Shown here one piece after another: positions 7,582 through 15,378 of a DNA stretch of 18,854 nucleotides. Origin of the DNA: Thiotrichaceae bacterium (lineage in GTDB: Bacteria > Pseudomonadota > Gammaproteobacteria > Thiotrichales > Thiotrichaceae). Each line of letters opens with the position of its first letter. The stretch's first letter is position 1. The stretch spans positions 1 to 18,854 of the forward strand of contig JALVEA010000007.1 of assembly GCA_027008665.1 (NCBI GenBank), read 5' to 3'. The notes below the pieces were generated by a model. It did not search any database. It was not told the origin of the DNA and saw only the letters and a list, made by a program, of their open reading frames with translations. The position numbers and the translations under genes were made by a program.

Positions 7582-7619
7582 CTAGTGCTCAGCCAAATAA
7601 TAGATGCACTGAACACTAG
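7582..7619 (-). repeat. Inverted repeat in the lon leader (11-bp arms, 16-nt loop)
   Basis: CTAGTGCTCAG (7582-7592) and CTGAACACTAG (7609-7619) pair at 10 of 11 positions. On minus-strand RNA the remaining pair is a G-U wobble, so all 11 can pair. It lies 36-74 nt upstream of the lon start and downstream of the predicted promoter. No T-run follows, so it is unlikely to be a terminator; an operator or an mRNA leader structure is more likely. Confidence 0.7.
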
Positions 7620-7693
7620 CACAACAAATCTACCTTAACTAGAATACTAAAGAATTAGAAAATTATTAAATTTTCGTTCCTAAGCATAGATAG

Positions 7694-7719
7694 TTGGGGG
7701 TAGAAGCTTAAAACTCAAC
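7694..7719 (-). promoter_or_regulatory. Heat-shock (sigma32-like) promoter candidate for lon
   Basis: On the minus strand GTTGAG (7714-7719) is followed after 13 nt by CCCCCAAC (7693-7700). Sigma32 promoters have roughly CTTGAA and CCCCAT boxes with 12-15 nt between. lon is a known sigma32 target in E. coli. The start would be near 7687, giving a leader of about 140 nt that contains the inverted repeat. Confidence 0.5.
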
Positions 7720-7762
7720 TATTCTTGAATGACAAAATCTTAAGTTTATTGAAGAAGAGAAG

Positions 7763-9052
7763 CTAATTAGCTCCACTTGCAGATTTCAAGGCATCAATCT
7801 CTTTATTTTCATAGATCAAATAGGGGTTTGTATCCCCTGTAACAACCCCTTCATCGACAACAACTTTAGTAACATCATCTAATGAAGGTAATTCATACAT
7901 TGTATCCAGTAGAATTTTTTCCATAATAGTACGTAAACCACGCGCTCCTGTGTTACGTTCCATTGCCTTTTGAGCAATAGCCATTAAGGCCTCATCACGA
8001 AAATCCAACTCTGCTTCTTCCATTTCAAACAACTTGCTATATTGTTTAACTAATGCATTTTTAGGTTCTGTCAAAATACGCACTAACGCATCGGCATCAA
8101 GCTCTTCAAGTGTGGCAACAACGGGTAAACGGCCAATAAACTCAGGTATCAAACCATAACGCACTAAATCTTCAGCTTCTACGTCTTTAATCACTTGACC
8201 AAAATTTTTGCCATCATCAGGCTTTTTAACATCAGCACCAAAACCAATACTACTTTTTTTACTGCGATTAAGAACGACTTTATCCAAACCAGAAAAAGCT
8301 CCCCCGCAAATAAATAAAATATTTTTGGTATCAACTTGCAAAAATTCTTGCTGTGGGTGTTTACGTCCACCTTGAGGAGGCACAGAAGCAACTGTTCCTT
8401 CAATCAACTTTAATAATGCCTGTTGAACTCCTTCACCTGAAACATCACGAGTAATTGAAGGATTATCTGATTTACGTGAAATTTTATCTATTTCATCAAT
8501 ATAAACAATGCCTGTTTCTGCTTTATCAACGTCGTAATCACATTTTTGCAATAATTTTTGAATAATATTTTCAACATCTTCACCCACATAACCCGCTTCT
8601 GTGAGTGTTGTAGCATCCGCCATTGTAAATGGCACATTTAAAGTACGCGCCAATGTTTCTGCTAATAAGGTTTTACCACTACCTGTTGGACCGATTAAAA
8701 GAATATTACTTTTAGACAGCTCCACATCATCATCGCTACTATTATTGCCTTCCATTCGTTTATAGTGATTGTATACAGCAACAGACAATACTTTTTTTGC
8801 TTTTCCTTGAGAGATAACATAGTCATCCAATAAAGCTGTTATTTCACGTGGTGTAGGCAACTTGCCATCCCCTTCTTCAACTGTTTCATCTAATTCTTCA
8901 CGAATAATGTCATTACAAAGATCAACACATTCATCACAAACAAAAACAGATGGTCCAGCAATTAACTTTCTTACTTCATGCTGACTCTTTCCGCAAAAAG
9001 AACAATATAATAATTTCCCACTATCTTCATCATTATTTTTGTTATCACTCAT
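7763..9052 (-). CDS. clpX: ATP-dependent Clp protease ATP-binding subunit ClpX
   Basis: ClpX is the AAA+ unfoldase that recognises tagged substrates and feeds them to ClpP. The N-terminal zinc-binding domain has C17, C20, C39 and C42 (CSFC, CDEC). Walker A is GPTGSGKT at 121-128, the pore loop GYVG is at 154-157, Walker B is VYIDEID at 183-189 and the RKH loop is at 230-232. The IGF loop that docks into ClpP is SIGFGA at about 268-273. Sensor-2 GARGLR lies near the C-terminus. The 429 residues are a normal length. It has its own promoter because clpP upstream ends in a strong terminator. AGAGGT before the ATG is the ribosome binding site, and its AGGT can pair with ACCT just before the start. 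Confidence 0.97.
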   Translation of the reverse strand: MSDNKNNDEDSGKLLYCSFCGKSQHEVRKLIAGPSVFVCDECVDLCNDIIREELDETVEEGDGKLPTPREITALLDDYVISQGKAKKVLSVAVYNHYKRMEGNNSSDDDVELSKSNILLIGPTGSGKTLLAETLARTLNVPFTMADATTLTEAGYVGEDVENIIQKLLQKCDYDVDKAETGIVYIDEIDKISRKSDNPSITRDVSGEGVQQALLKLIEGTVASVPPQGGRKHPQQEFLQVDTKNILFICGGAFSGLDKVVLNRSKKSSIGFGADVKKPDDGKNFGQVIKDVEAEDLVRYGLIPEFIGRLPVVATLEELDADALVRILTEPKNALVKQYSKLFEMEEAELDFRDEALMAIAQKAMERNTGARGLRTIMEKILLDTMYELPSLDDVTKVVVDEGVVTGDTNPYLIYENKEIDALKSASGAN

Positions 9053-9078
9053 CAGGTGAATACCTCTACTTTCATCAT

Positions 9079-9108
9079 TTTATATAATATTTGGGGATTG
9101 AGATTCAA
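9079..9108 (-). promoter_or_regulatory. Sigma70-type promoter candidate for clpX
   Basis: The minus strand has TTGAAT (9103-9108) and TATAAA (9079-9084) spaced by 18 nt, with an overlapping TATATA at 16 nt. It lies downstream of the clpP terminator and would give a leader of about 20 nt. A CCCCAA between the boxes hints at a heat-shock -10, but no matching -35 is placed correctly. Confidence 0.5.
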
Positions 9109-9218
9109 TACTTGACACTCACAATGGATCATTCGTCCTACAATATCCAAGCTTATAGAGTCTATATGATTCCTTTCAAATGTACAGCTAGCATAGATAA
9201 AATAGGCTATTTTTTATC

Positions 9219-9248
9219 AAAAAAAATGGTCTGACAAACAGACCATTT
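9219..9248 (-). terminator. Rho-independent terminator after clpP
   Basis: A perfect 10-bp stem (AAATGGTCTG / CAGACCATTT) with a 5-nt loop is followed on the minus strand by eight T residues (9219-9226). It lies 87 nt past the clpP stop and separates the tig-clpP transcript from clpX. Confidence 0.92.
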
Positions 9249-9334
9249 AAGAGGCTTAAATTTACAAAAACTAAATATTTTCTAAATATCTATAAAACGA
9301 CTCTTTAAAATGAAGCAAACTGTTGCTTATCCTA

Positions 9335-9946
9335 TTATCTTTTATCAAGTACTTTATCTATTAAACCATATTTTTGTGCTTCTTCCGCCGTTTTAAAATT
9401 ATCACGATCTGTATCTTTAGCAATTTTTTTCAGGGTTTGCCCCGTATGATGCGCTAATACTTTATTTAATTCATCACGGATTTTTAAAATTTCATTTGCA
9501 TGAATTTCAATATCAGTTGCCTGACCTTGAAAACCACCAAGCGGTTGGTGGATCATGACACGCGAATGTGGTAAGGCAAAACGTTTGTCCTTTGCACCAC
9601 CAGCCAGTAGGAGCGCTCCCATACTCGCCGCCTGACCTATACATAAAGTGCTCACATCAGGCTTAATAAATTGCATTGTATCATAGATACCCATCCCTGC
9701 GGTTACCGCACCACCTGGTGAATTGATATACATATGAATATCTTTCTCAGGATTTTCTGATTCTAAAAATAACAACTGGGCAACAATCAAATTTGCCATA
9801 TGATCTTCGATAGGTCCAACAACAAAAATAACTCGTTCTTTCAATAAACGAGAGTAAATATCATAAGAACGCTCACCTCGAGAGGTTTGCTCAACCACCA
9901 TTGGTATTAAACCAAGCGCTTTTGTCTCTAAATTATTTGCTAACAT
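9335..9946 (-). CDS. clpP: ATP-dependent Clp protease proteolytic subunit ClpP
   Basis: ClpP forms a tetradecameric serine peptidase chamber that degrades substrates unfolded by ClpX (and ClpA where present). The catalytic triad is Ser108 (QAASMGALL), His133 (MIHQP) and Asp182 (TDRDNF). The motif INSPGG at 75-80 is also present. The length of 203 residues, including a short propeptide region, matches the E. coli type. The ATG at 9946 lies 8 nt after the tig stop, so the two are co-transcribed. The upstream sequence shows only a weak ribosome binding site, consistent with translation coupled to tig. Confidence 0.97.
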   Translation of the reverse strand: MLANNLETKALGLIPMVVEQTSRGERSYDIYSRLLKERVIFVVGPIEDHMANLIVAQLLFLESENPEKDIHMYINSPGGAVTAGMGIYDTMQFIKPDVSTLCIGQAASMGALLLAGGAKDKRFALPHSRVMIHQPLGGFQGQATDIEIHANEILKIRDELNKVLAHHTGQTLKKIAKDTDRDNFKTAEEAQKYGLIDKVLDKR

Positions 9947-9954
9947 AATTTCAG

Positions 9955-11328
9955 TTATACCGTCTCAGATTCATCTTGTATATCGGCTTTAGAATCCGTC
10001 TCATTTTGTTTCTCTTCATCCTTAGCAATAGTTTGGGGAGCCTCTGGTGACATCAATTCTGAAAAAGTCATTTTCTGCTCAGAAATAATTGCTTTATCTA
10101 ACACCCACTCAACAATCATTTCTTCCATAACAGCCGCCTCTACCGTTTGCATCGCCTCTTTATTCGTTTTGTAATACTCGATAAAAGCTTGTGGGTCTTC
10201 ATAGGTAGAAGCCATAGACTCAAGCATAGCATTCACTTTATCTTGATTTCGTTCTAATTTATTTTTTGTAATAATTTCACCAACGATTAAACCAAGTTTC
10301 ACTCGACGCGTTGCTTGATCCACAAAAAGATCATCTGGCAATGAAGATAAATCTGCCCCCTTTGTATTTCCTTTCATTTCCTTACGAACATGCTTGATTT
10401 CTTCAGTTACCAAGAAACTAGGAACCTCAATATCATGCAGATCATTCAAACCATCCATCACCGACTGTTTTAGACGTGTTTTAATATTTTGTGTAAGCTC
10501 ACGCTCCATATTTGATCTAATTTCAGCTCTAAAACTCTCTTCTGTCCCATCTTCAATGCCAAACTTTTTAATAAAATCTACATCAACCGCAGGTAATACA
10601 GATTCTCTTACTACTGAGGCTTTTAAAACAAATTGTGCCGTTTTTCCTTTAAGATTTTCTGCTGGATAATCATTTGGGAAAGTCACATCGATTTCCTTTT
10701 CTTCGCCTGCACTCATTCCTAAAAGGGCATCATCAAAATCTTTTAGCATCCGCCCCGCCCCTACTTCAACAGAAAATGCTTTTGCTGAACCTCCTTCAAA
10801 GGTTTCACCCTCTAGTGTTCCTTCGAAATCAATAACAATCAAATCATCTTTTTCTGCGGCTCGCTCTACATCTTGCCATTCTTTTTGTTGTTCTTGTAAG
10901 GTTTCTATCATTTTATTAATATCAGCGTCTGTAATTTCTACATTTGCTCTTGATATTTCCAACCCCTCAACATTGGCGAGCTCAAACTCAGGATAAACAT
11001 CAAACGTTGCAATATATTCTAAGTCTTTACCTGGTTCTAAAACCTGAGGATCAATATCTGGATAACCTACTACACTCAATTCTTCATCAGCCACAGCCTC
11101 ATTGAATGACGACTGAAAAACCTCGCCGACCACTTCTTGATAAACTGAATCGCCATACTGTTGACTCACTACACTAAGAGGAACTTTTCCTGGCCTAAAG
11201 CCATCAAGCTTTACCCGAGCACGCATACCTTTCAAACGCTTTTCAACTTCCCCATCAATTTCTTCAGCAGGAACTGAAATATTCATTTTACGTCCGATAT
11301 TACTTGTAGATTCAACAGAAACTTGCAT
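9955..11328 (-). CDS. tig: Trigger factor (ribosome-associated chaperone and prolyl isomerase)
   Basis: Trigger factor docks at the ribosomal exit tunnel and shields nascent chains. The ribosome-binding signature GFRPGKVP is at 43-50. An FKBP-type isomerase domain spans about 155-245 (DLIVIDFEGTLEGETF, FPNDYPAENLKGK), followed by the helical C-terminal chaperone domain. From the ATG at 11328 the protein is 457 residues, a little longer than usual because of a hydrophilic acidic tail. The frame is open to 11352, but MQVSVESTSN is the family start and GAGG lies 9 nt upstream of it, so 11328 is preferred. It is followed by clpP after 8 nt and preceded by tRNA-Leu. Confidence 0.95.
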   Translation of the reverse strand: MQVSVESTSNIGRKMNISVPAEEIDGEVEKRLKGMRARVKLDGFRPGKVPLSVVSQQYGDSVYQEVVGEVFQSSFNEAVADEELSVVGYPDIDPQVLEPGKDLEYIATFDVYPEFELANVEGLEISRANVEITDADINKMIETLQEQQKEWQDVERAAEKDDLIVIDFEGTLEGETFEGGSAKAFSVEVGAGRMLKDFDDALLGMSAGEEKEIDVTFPNDYPAENLKGKTAQFVLKASVVRESVLPAVDVDFIKKFGIEDGTEESFRAEIRSNMERELTQNIKTRLKQSVMDGLNDLHDIEVPSFLVTEEIKHVRKEMKGNTKGADLSSLPDDLFVDQATRRVKLGLIVGEIITKNKLERNQDKVNAMLESMASTYEDPQAFIEYYKTNKEAMQTVEAAVMEEMIVEWVLDKAIISEQKMTFSELMSPEAPQTIAKDEEKQNETDSKADIQDESETV

Positions 11329-11373
11329 GCACAAAACCTCACAATCCATCACCTCATTAAGACAATGAATATC

Positions 11374-11404
11374 TATATAATTATTTAAAAATAGTGGAAT
11401 TCAA
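11374..11404 (-). promoter_or_regulatory. Weak promoter candidate for tig-clpP
   Basis: TTGAAT (11399-11404) and TATATA (11374-11379) are spaced by 19 nt on the minus strand, 46 nt before the tig start. The spacing is not ideal. No terminator is visible between tRNA-Leu and tig, so read-through from the tRNA transcript is an alternative. Confidence 0.3.
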
Positions 11405-11449
11405 TTCAAAAGGAACTGCGGTCATCTACCACCCTCTAAAATTAAAGAA

Positions 11450-11535
<86 letters not shown>

Positions 11536-11549
11536 TTTTCGATTAACTC

Positions 11550-11568
11550 GTTCATAACCTTTATGAAC
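11550..11568 (-). other. Leader hairpin upstream of tRNA-Leu
   Basis: A perfect 8-bp inverted repeat (GTTCATAA / TTATGAAC) with a 3-nt loop, 15 nt before the mature tRNA 5' end and just downstream of the predicted start of transcription. It matches in size and loop length the hairpin before tRNA-Val at 4103-4121. Confidence 0.6.
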
Positions 11569-11579
11569 TAAACCGCGTG

Positions 11580-11609
11580 ATTATACAGTAACAAAGGACT
11601 GTTTGTGTA
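11580..11609 (-). promoter_or_regulatory. Promoter for tRNA-Leu with GC-rich discriminator
   Basis: A perfect -10 TATAAT (11580-11585) with a weak -35 TACACA (11604-11609) at 18 nt. The bases after the -10 are CACGCGG. A GC-rich discriminator is typical of stable-RNA promoters under stringent control by ppGpp/DksA. Confidence 0.55.
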
Positions 11610-11687
11610 TAACCAATACTAAAACATCTCATAAATTCTGTAGGAAACTCATTAAAATTTCAAGATTTATATTCGATTTTTTTAAAA

Positions 11688-11764
11688 TGGGGTGGATGAT
11701 GGGACTTGAACCCACGACGACCGGAATCACAATCCGGGGCTCTACCAACTGAGCTACACCCACC
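11688..11764 (-). tRNA. tRNA-His(GTG)
   Basis: A 77-nt tRNA including the extra G at position -1 (11764) that pairs with the discriminator C, a hallmark of tRNA-His. The anticodon loop TTGTGAT gives GTG, and CCA is encoded. Confidence 0.97.
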
Positions 11765-11818
11765 ATAATAAAACATTTTTCAAAACTCTTCTTTACTATG
11801 CCACTAAACACCTTAAAA

Positions 11819-11895
<77 letters not shown>

Positions 11896-11915
11896 AAACT
11901 AATGCACTTGAAAAA

Positions 11916-11992
11916 TGGTCGGGGTAGAGAGATTCGAACTCCCGACATCCTGCACCCAAAGCAGGCGCGCTACCAGACTGCGCTATACCCCG
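11916..11992 (-). tRNA. tRNA-Pro(TGG)
   Basis: A 77-nt tRNA with encoded CCA. The acceptor CGGGGTA pairs with TACCCCG, the discriminator is A, and the anticodon loop TTTGGGT gives TGG (proline CCN). It is the first tRNA of the Pro-Arg-His-Leu cluster. Confidence 0.97.
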
Positions 11993-12045
11993 ACAAATCC
12001 CGCTTAGGTATTCAAAATTCTTGAACAACCTCCAACGGAGCGCGC

Positions 12046-12074
12046 ATGATACGCATCAATAGTCAGTTCGTCAA
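12046..12074 (-). promoter_or_regulatory. Stable-RNA promoter of the tRNA Pro-Arg-His operon
   Basis: On the minus strand TTGACG (12069-12074) and TATCAT (12046-12051) are exactly 17 nt apart, each 5 of 6 matches to consensus. They are followed by the GC-rich discriminator GCGCGC. The start is expected near 12039, about 47 nt before tRNA-Pro. The discriminator suggests stringent control. Confidence 0.75.
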
Positions 12075-12238
12075 CCTAAGCTTGTATTTTTATTTCATTC
12101 TTTTTTCGGTTGTCCTCATAACCAAGCCCATGCGAGAATGCCCGCTTTTATTATCAATGCCTTAAATAAGGAAGTTCCAAGCAATTAAACTACTTGAAAC
12201 TTGCTAAAAATCACACAACGAAACGAAGGGAAATCATT

Positions 12239-13093
12239 ATGACAGCCAAACTTATTGATGGAAAAGCACTCTCTCGCAAAGTTAGAGCAGAGATTAAATC
12301 TCTAGTGAGTGAGCAGACTCAATTAGGAAAACGACCACCTAGTTTAGCTGTTATTCTAATCGGGGGTGACCCCGCATCACAAGTTTATGTCGGACATAAA
12401 CGCAAAGCTTGTAAAGAAATAGGCATTACATCACGCTCTTACGACCTTCCCAAAGAGACAACACAGTACGAATTACTCAGTCTTATTGATGAGTTAAATA
12501 ATAATAAATCTATCGATGGTATTTTAGTGCAACTTCCCCTTCCTGATCATATTGATACTTCATTGGTGATAGAACGCATTCATCCTGATAAAGATGTCGA
12601 TGGTTTCCATCCCCTGAATATTGGCAAACTTGCCCTTCGCATACCAAAGATACGCCCCTGCACACCCTATGGGATTATGCATTTACTGGATTCGATTAGT
12701 GAAACTTATAAAGGAAGACATGCAGTCATTGTTGGTGCATCCAATATCGTTGGTCGCCCCATGATGATGGAATTATTACTAGCAGGTGCAACTGTCAGCA
12801 TCTGTCATCGATTCTCAAACAATACCCCCAAGTTAGTGGCTCAAGCTGATATTCTTATTGTCGCTGTTGGTAAGGCTGGGCTTGTAAAAGGAGAATGGAT
12901 TAAAGAAGGTGCAACCGTCATTGATGTGGGGGTTAATCGTACCAGCGACGGCAAACTAACAGGTGATATTGAATTTGAGAAAGCCGCTAAAAAAGCCACT
13001 TGGATTACGCCCGTCCCAGGAGGAGTAGGCCCTATGACAGTTGCTATGTTAATGAAAAACACATTTATGGCTTATAATAAACACCAATTATAA
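12239..13093 (+). CDS. folD: Bifunctional methylenetetrahydrofolate dehydrogenase / cyclohydrolase FolD
   Basis: FolD interconverts 5,10-methylene-THF and 10-formyl-THF in two steps in the cytoplasm, using NADP. The residues known from the E. coli enzyme fall at the same positions: Tyr50, Lys54 (catalytic), Gln98 and Asp121. The nucleotide-binding motif VGASNIVGRP is at about 165-174 and the family signature PGGVGPMTVAML is near 260-271. The frame is open upstream to 12194, but the ATG at 12239 begins MTAKLIDGKA as in the family and has AAGGG 8 nt before it. From there it is 284 residues, the normal length. It is divergent from the tRNA cluster and tig, the usual arrangement as I recall it. 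Confidence 0.96.
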   Translation: MTAKLIDGKALSRKVRAEIKSLVSEQTQLGKRPPSLAVILIGGDPASQVYVGHKRKACKEIGITSRSYDLPKETTQYELLSLIDELNNNKSIDGILVQLPLPDHIDTSLVIERIHPDKDVDGFHPLNIGKLALRIPKIRPCTPYGIMHLLDSISETYKGRHAVIVGASNIVGRPMMMELLLAGATVSICHRFSNNTPKLVAQADILIVAVGKAGLVKGEWIKEGATVIDVGVNRTSDGKLTGDIEFEKAAKKATWITPVPGGVGPMTVAMLMKNTFMAYNKHQL

Positions 13094-13114
13094 GTAACCT
13101 TTTAAAAACTGCTT

Positions 13115-13130
13115 AGGACTCAGAAGTCCT
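13115..13130 (+). terminator. Possible terminator after folD
   Basis: AGGACT and AGTCCT pair perfectly around a 4-nt loop 22 bp past the folD stop, but only an AT-rich stretch rather than a T-run follows. Termination is likely weak or factor-dependent. Confidence 0.4.
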
Positions 13131-13201
13131 TACTATATATTTAAAAATAAATACGGCATAATCGCCCCCTTTTTATCTATCGATCTGGGCAATTATTATC
13201 A

Positions 13202-14749
13202 ATGTTTAAAATTATTACAGACCATTCGCCTGCTAATATAAAAAATGACGTACTTTCTGGGCTTACTGTTGCGTTGGCACTGGTTCCTGAGGCAGTTGCT
13301 TTTGCAATATTAGCGCATTTACATCCTTTGATCGGTCTTTATGCCGCTTTTACGATTGGCTTAATTGCCGCTATTATGGGTGGTCGTCCCGGTATGATTT
13401 CAGGTGCAACAGGGGCTATTGCGGTAGTGGTAGGGGCTTTAGTGCTACAACACGGTGCAGAATATCTCTTTGCAGCAGTTGTCTTAATGGGCGTTATTCA
13501 AATCACCTTTGGCGTATTAAAGCTGGGCAAATTCATTCGCTTAGTACCACACCCTGTTTTTCTTGGTTTTGTTAATGGATTAGCAATGGTGATATTTTTA
13601 GCCCAACTGGAGCACTTTAAAGTAGAGCTTCCTGATGGTAGTAAAGAATGGATCACAGGCTCAACCCTTTATATTATGCTGGCTTTAATTGCGCTGACCA
13701 TGGTGATTATCAAATTTTTACCACGCCTAACAACGATTATTCCTTCAACACTAGCGGCTATTATCATTGGTACTTTAATCACACTCGGTATGGCGCATTT
13801 TTTGAGTATTGATACACGCCTTGTTGGTGATATAGCCTCAATTAAAGGCAGCTTCCCTCCCTTTCATATTCCTGATGTACCTTTTGACTGGGAAACATTA
13901 AAAATTGTTTTCCCTTATGCAGTTGTAATGGCATTGGTGGGGCTAATTGAAAGTTTACTAACGCTTAATCTTATTGATGATTTAACAGAAACACAAGGAC
14001 AGCCAAATCGAGAATGTATCGGACAAGGGCTTGCCAATACAGTAACAGGTGTCTTTAGTGGCATGGGTGGCTGTGCAATGGTAGGTCAAAGTATTATCAA
14101 TATTCGCTCTGGTGGACGAGGGCGATTATCAGGTATTGCAGCGGCGCTGTTTTTATTATTGTTCATCATGCAAGCCTCATCACTGATTGAACAAATCCCC
14201 ATTGCTGTCTTGGTTGGGGTTATGTTTATGGTGGTTATTGGTACCTTTGAATGGGGCAGCCTACGCTTATTTGGTAAAGTACCCGTTGCCGATATTTTTA
14301 TTGGTATCTCAGTCGCATTAATAACTGTTATTTCAGATAACTTAGCCTTAGCGGTTATTATTGGCGTTATTCTCTCTGCTTTAGTCTTTGCGTGGGAACA
14401 TGCAAAGGCCATTAATGTCACCTCACGCATTAATCGCATGGGTGATAAAGTGTATGAACTCCACGGACCTTTATATTTTGGCTCTGTTCTAAATTTTCAG
14501 GACTTATTTACCCCACGCAATGATACTGACGATGTAACCGTAGATTTTAAAGATTCTCGTGTTATGGATCATTCTGCTATCGAGGCGATTGATAAACTAG
14601 CCGAACGCTATGCACGCGCACAAAAAAGACTGCATCTTATACATCTATCCCCAGAATGTAGGGGCTTGCTAAAGAAAGCAGGTGATTTAGTGGAAGTGAA
14701 TGTGGTAGAAGATCCTACTTATCATATTGCCACTGATAAACTCGGATAA
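13202..14749 (+). CDS. SulP family inorganic anion transporter with C-terminal STAS domain
   Basis: An inner-membrane anion transporter of the SLC26/SulP family. Residues 15-400 are strongly hydrophobic and form many membrane spans. The N-terminal signature ALALVPEAVAFAI at about 25-37 and SGATGAIAVVVGAL at about 67-80 are typical of the family. A soluble STAS domain of about 100 residues follows (from about 410, with KVYELHGPLYFGS and VMDHSAIEAID). The 515 residues are normal for the family. Substrates in the family include sulfate, bicarbonate and dicarboxylates, and the sequence alone does not decide. Its stop overlaps the mobA start by one base (TAATG), and mobB overlaps mobA, so uptake of molybdate or sulfate linked to molybdenum cofactor assembly is an inference from context. 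The ribosome binding site is weak. Confidence 0.9.
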   Translation: MFKIITDHSPANIKNDVLSGLTVALALVPEAVAFAILAHLHPLIGLYAAFTIGLIAAIMGGRPGMISGATGAIAVVVGALVLQHGAEYLFAAVVLMGVIQITFGVLKLGKFIRLVPHPVFLGFVNGLAMVIFLAQLEHFKVELPDGSKEWITGSTLYIMLALIALTMVIIKFLPRLTTIIPSTLAAIIIGTLITLGMAHFLSIDTRLVGDIASIKGSFPPFHIPDVPFDWETLKIVFPYAVVMALVGLIESLLTLNLIDDLTETQGQPNRECIGQGLANTVTGVFSGMGGCAMVGQSIINIRSGGRGRLSGIAAALFLLLFIMQASSLIEQIPIAVLVGVMFMVVIGTFEWGSLRLFGKVPVADIFIGISVALITVISDNLALAVIIGVILSALVFAWEHAKAINVTSRINRMGDKVYELHGPLYFGSVLNFQDLFTPRNDTDDVTVDFKDSRVMDHSAIEAIDKLAERYARAQKRLHLIHLSPECRGLLKKAGDLVEVNVVEDPTYHIATDKLG

Positions 14750-15378
14750 TGCTAATCAGCCAGAACAATATTACCGCTGTTATTTTAGCTGGCGGTAAAG
14801 GCAGACGCTTAGACGGACAAGATAAAGGGCTGGTTCTCTATCATAACAAACCTTTAATTGAGCATATATTAGAGAAAATTAAAACACAGGTTTCAACAGT
14901 GTTAATTAATGCTAACCGCAATCATGCTAGTTATTCGACTTATGGCTATACTGTGATAAAAGATGAGATGCTAAATTATCAAGGGCCACTCGCAGGTTTT
15001 TCCACTGCTATGAAGAATGTCGAAACAGAGTACATTATCACCCTACCCTGTGATGGACCTTTAATTTCTGATGATTTAGTTGCTCGCCTACGCAGATGCT
15101 TAAAACATGATCCTACAAAAATAGCAGTAGCCCATGATGGACAGCGACTACAACCAACCTATGCGTTAATTCCAATTAGCTATCTCTCTGATCTCAATAG
15201 ATTTATGCAAAAAGGCGGACGTAGTATTTATCAATGGTATGCTGAACATACTATTATTCCCTGCGACTTTTCTGACATCCCTCATATATTTACCAATATT
15301 AATACAGAACAACAACGTCAACAGATGGAGCAAAAAATGAGTACCCTTGCTCAACCTGAAGGACACACTTTTAAATGA
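14749..15378 (+). CDS. mobA: Molybdenum cofactor guanylyltransferase MobA
   Basis: MobA transfers GMP from GTP to molybdopterin (Moco) to form the guanine dinucleotide cofactor used by DMSO-reductase-type enzymes. The nucleotide-binding motif LAGGKGRRLDGQDKGL is at 13-28 with Lys26 in DKG. YQGPLAG is at about 78-83, and the metal-binding Asp is in LPCDGPL at about 99-105. The 209 residues fit the family. It starts within the transporter stop codon (TAATG) and ends overlapping the mobB start (ATGA), so the three genes are a coupled operon. Confidence 0.94.
   Translation: MLISQNNITAVILAGGKGRRLDGQDKGLVLYHNKPLIEHILEKIKTQVSTVLINANRNHASYSTYGYTVIKDEMLNYQGPLAGFSTAMKNVETEYIITLPCDGPLISDDLVARLRRCLKHDPTKIAVAHDGQRLQPTYALIPISYLSDLNRFMQKGGRSIYQWYAEHTIIPCDFSDIPHIFTNINTEQQRQQMEQKMSTLAQPEGHTFK

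Noticed and set aside
7582..7619. CIRCE-like heat-shock operator (HrcA site) upstream of lon
   Set aside because: CIRCE is TTAGCACTC-N9-GAGTGCTAA. The arms here differ in sequence and the loop is 16 nt, so only the palindromic nature is shared.
14086..14439. 117-codon frame antisense to the SulP gene
   Set aside because: Low-complexity translation opposite a clear transmembrane coding region; a shadow.
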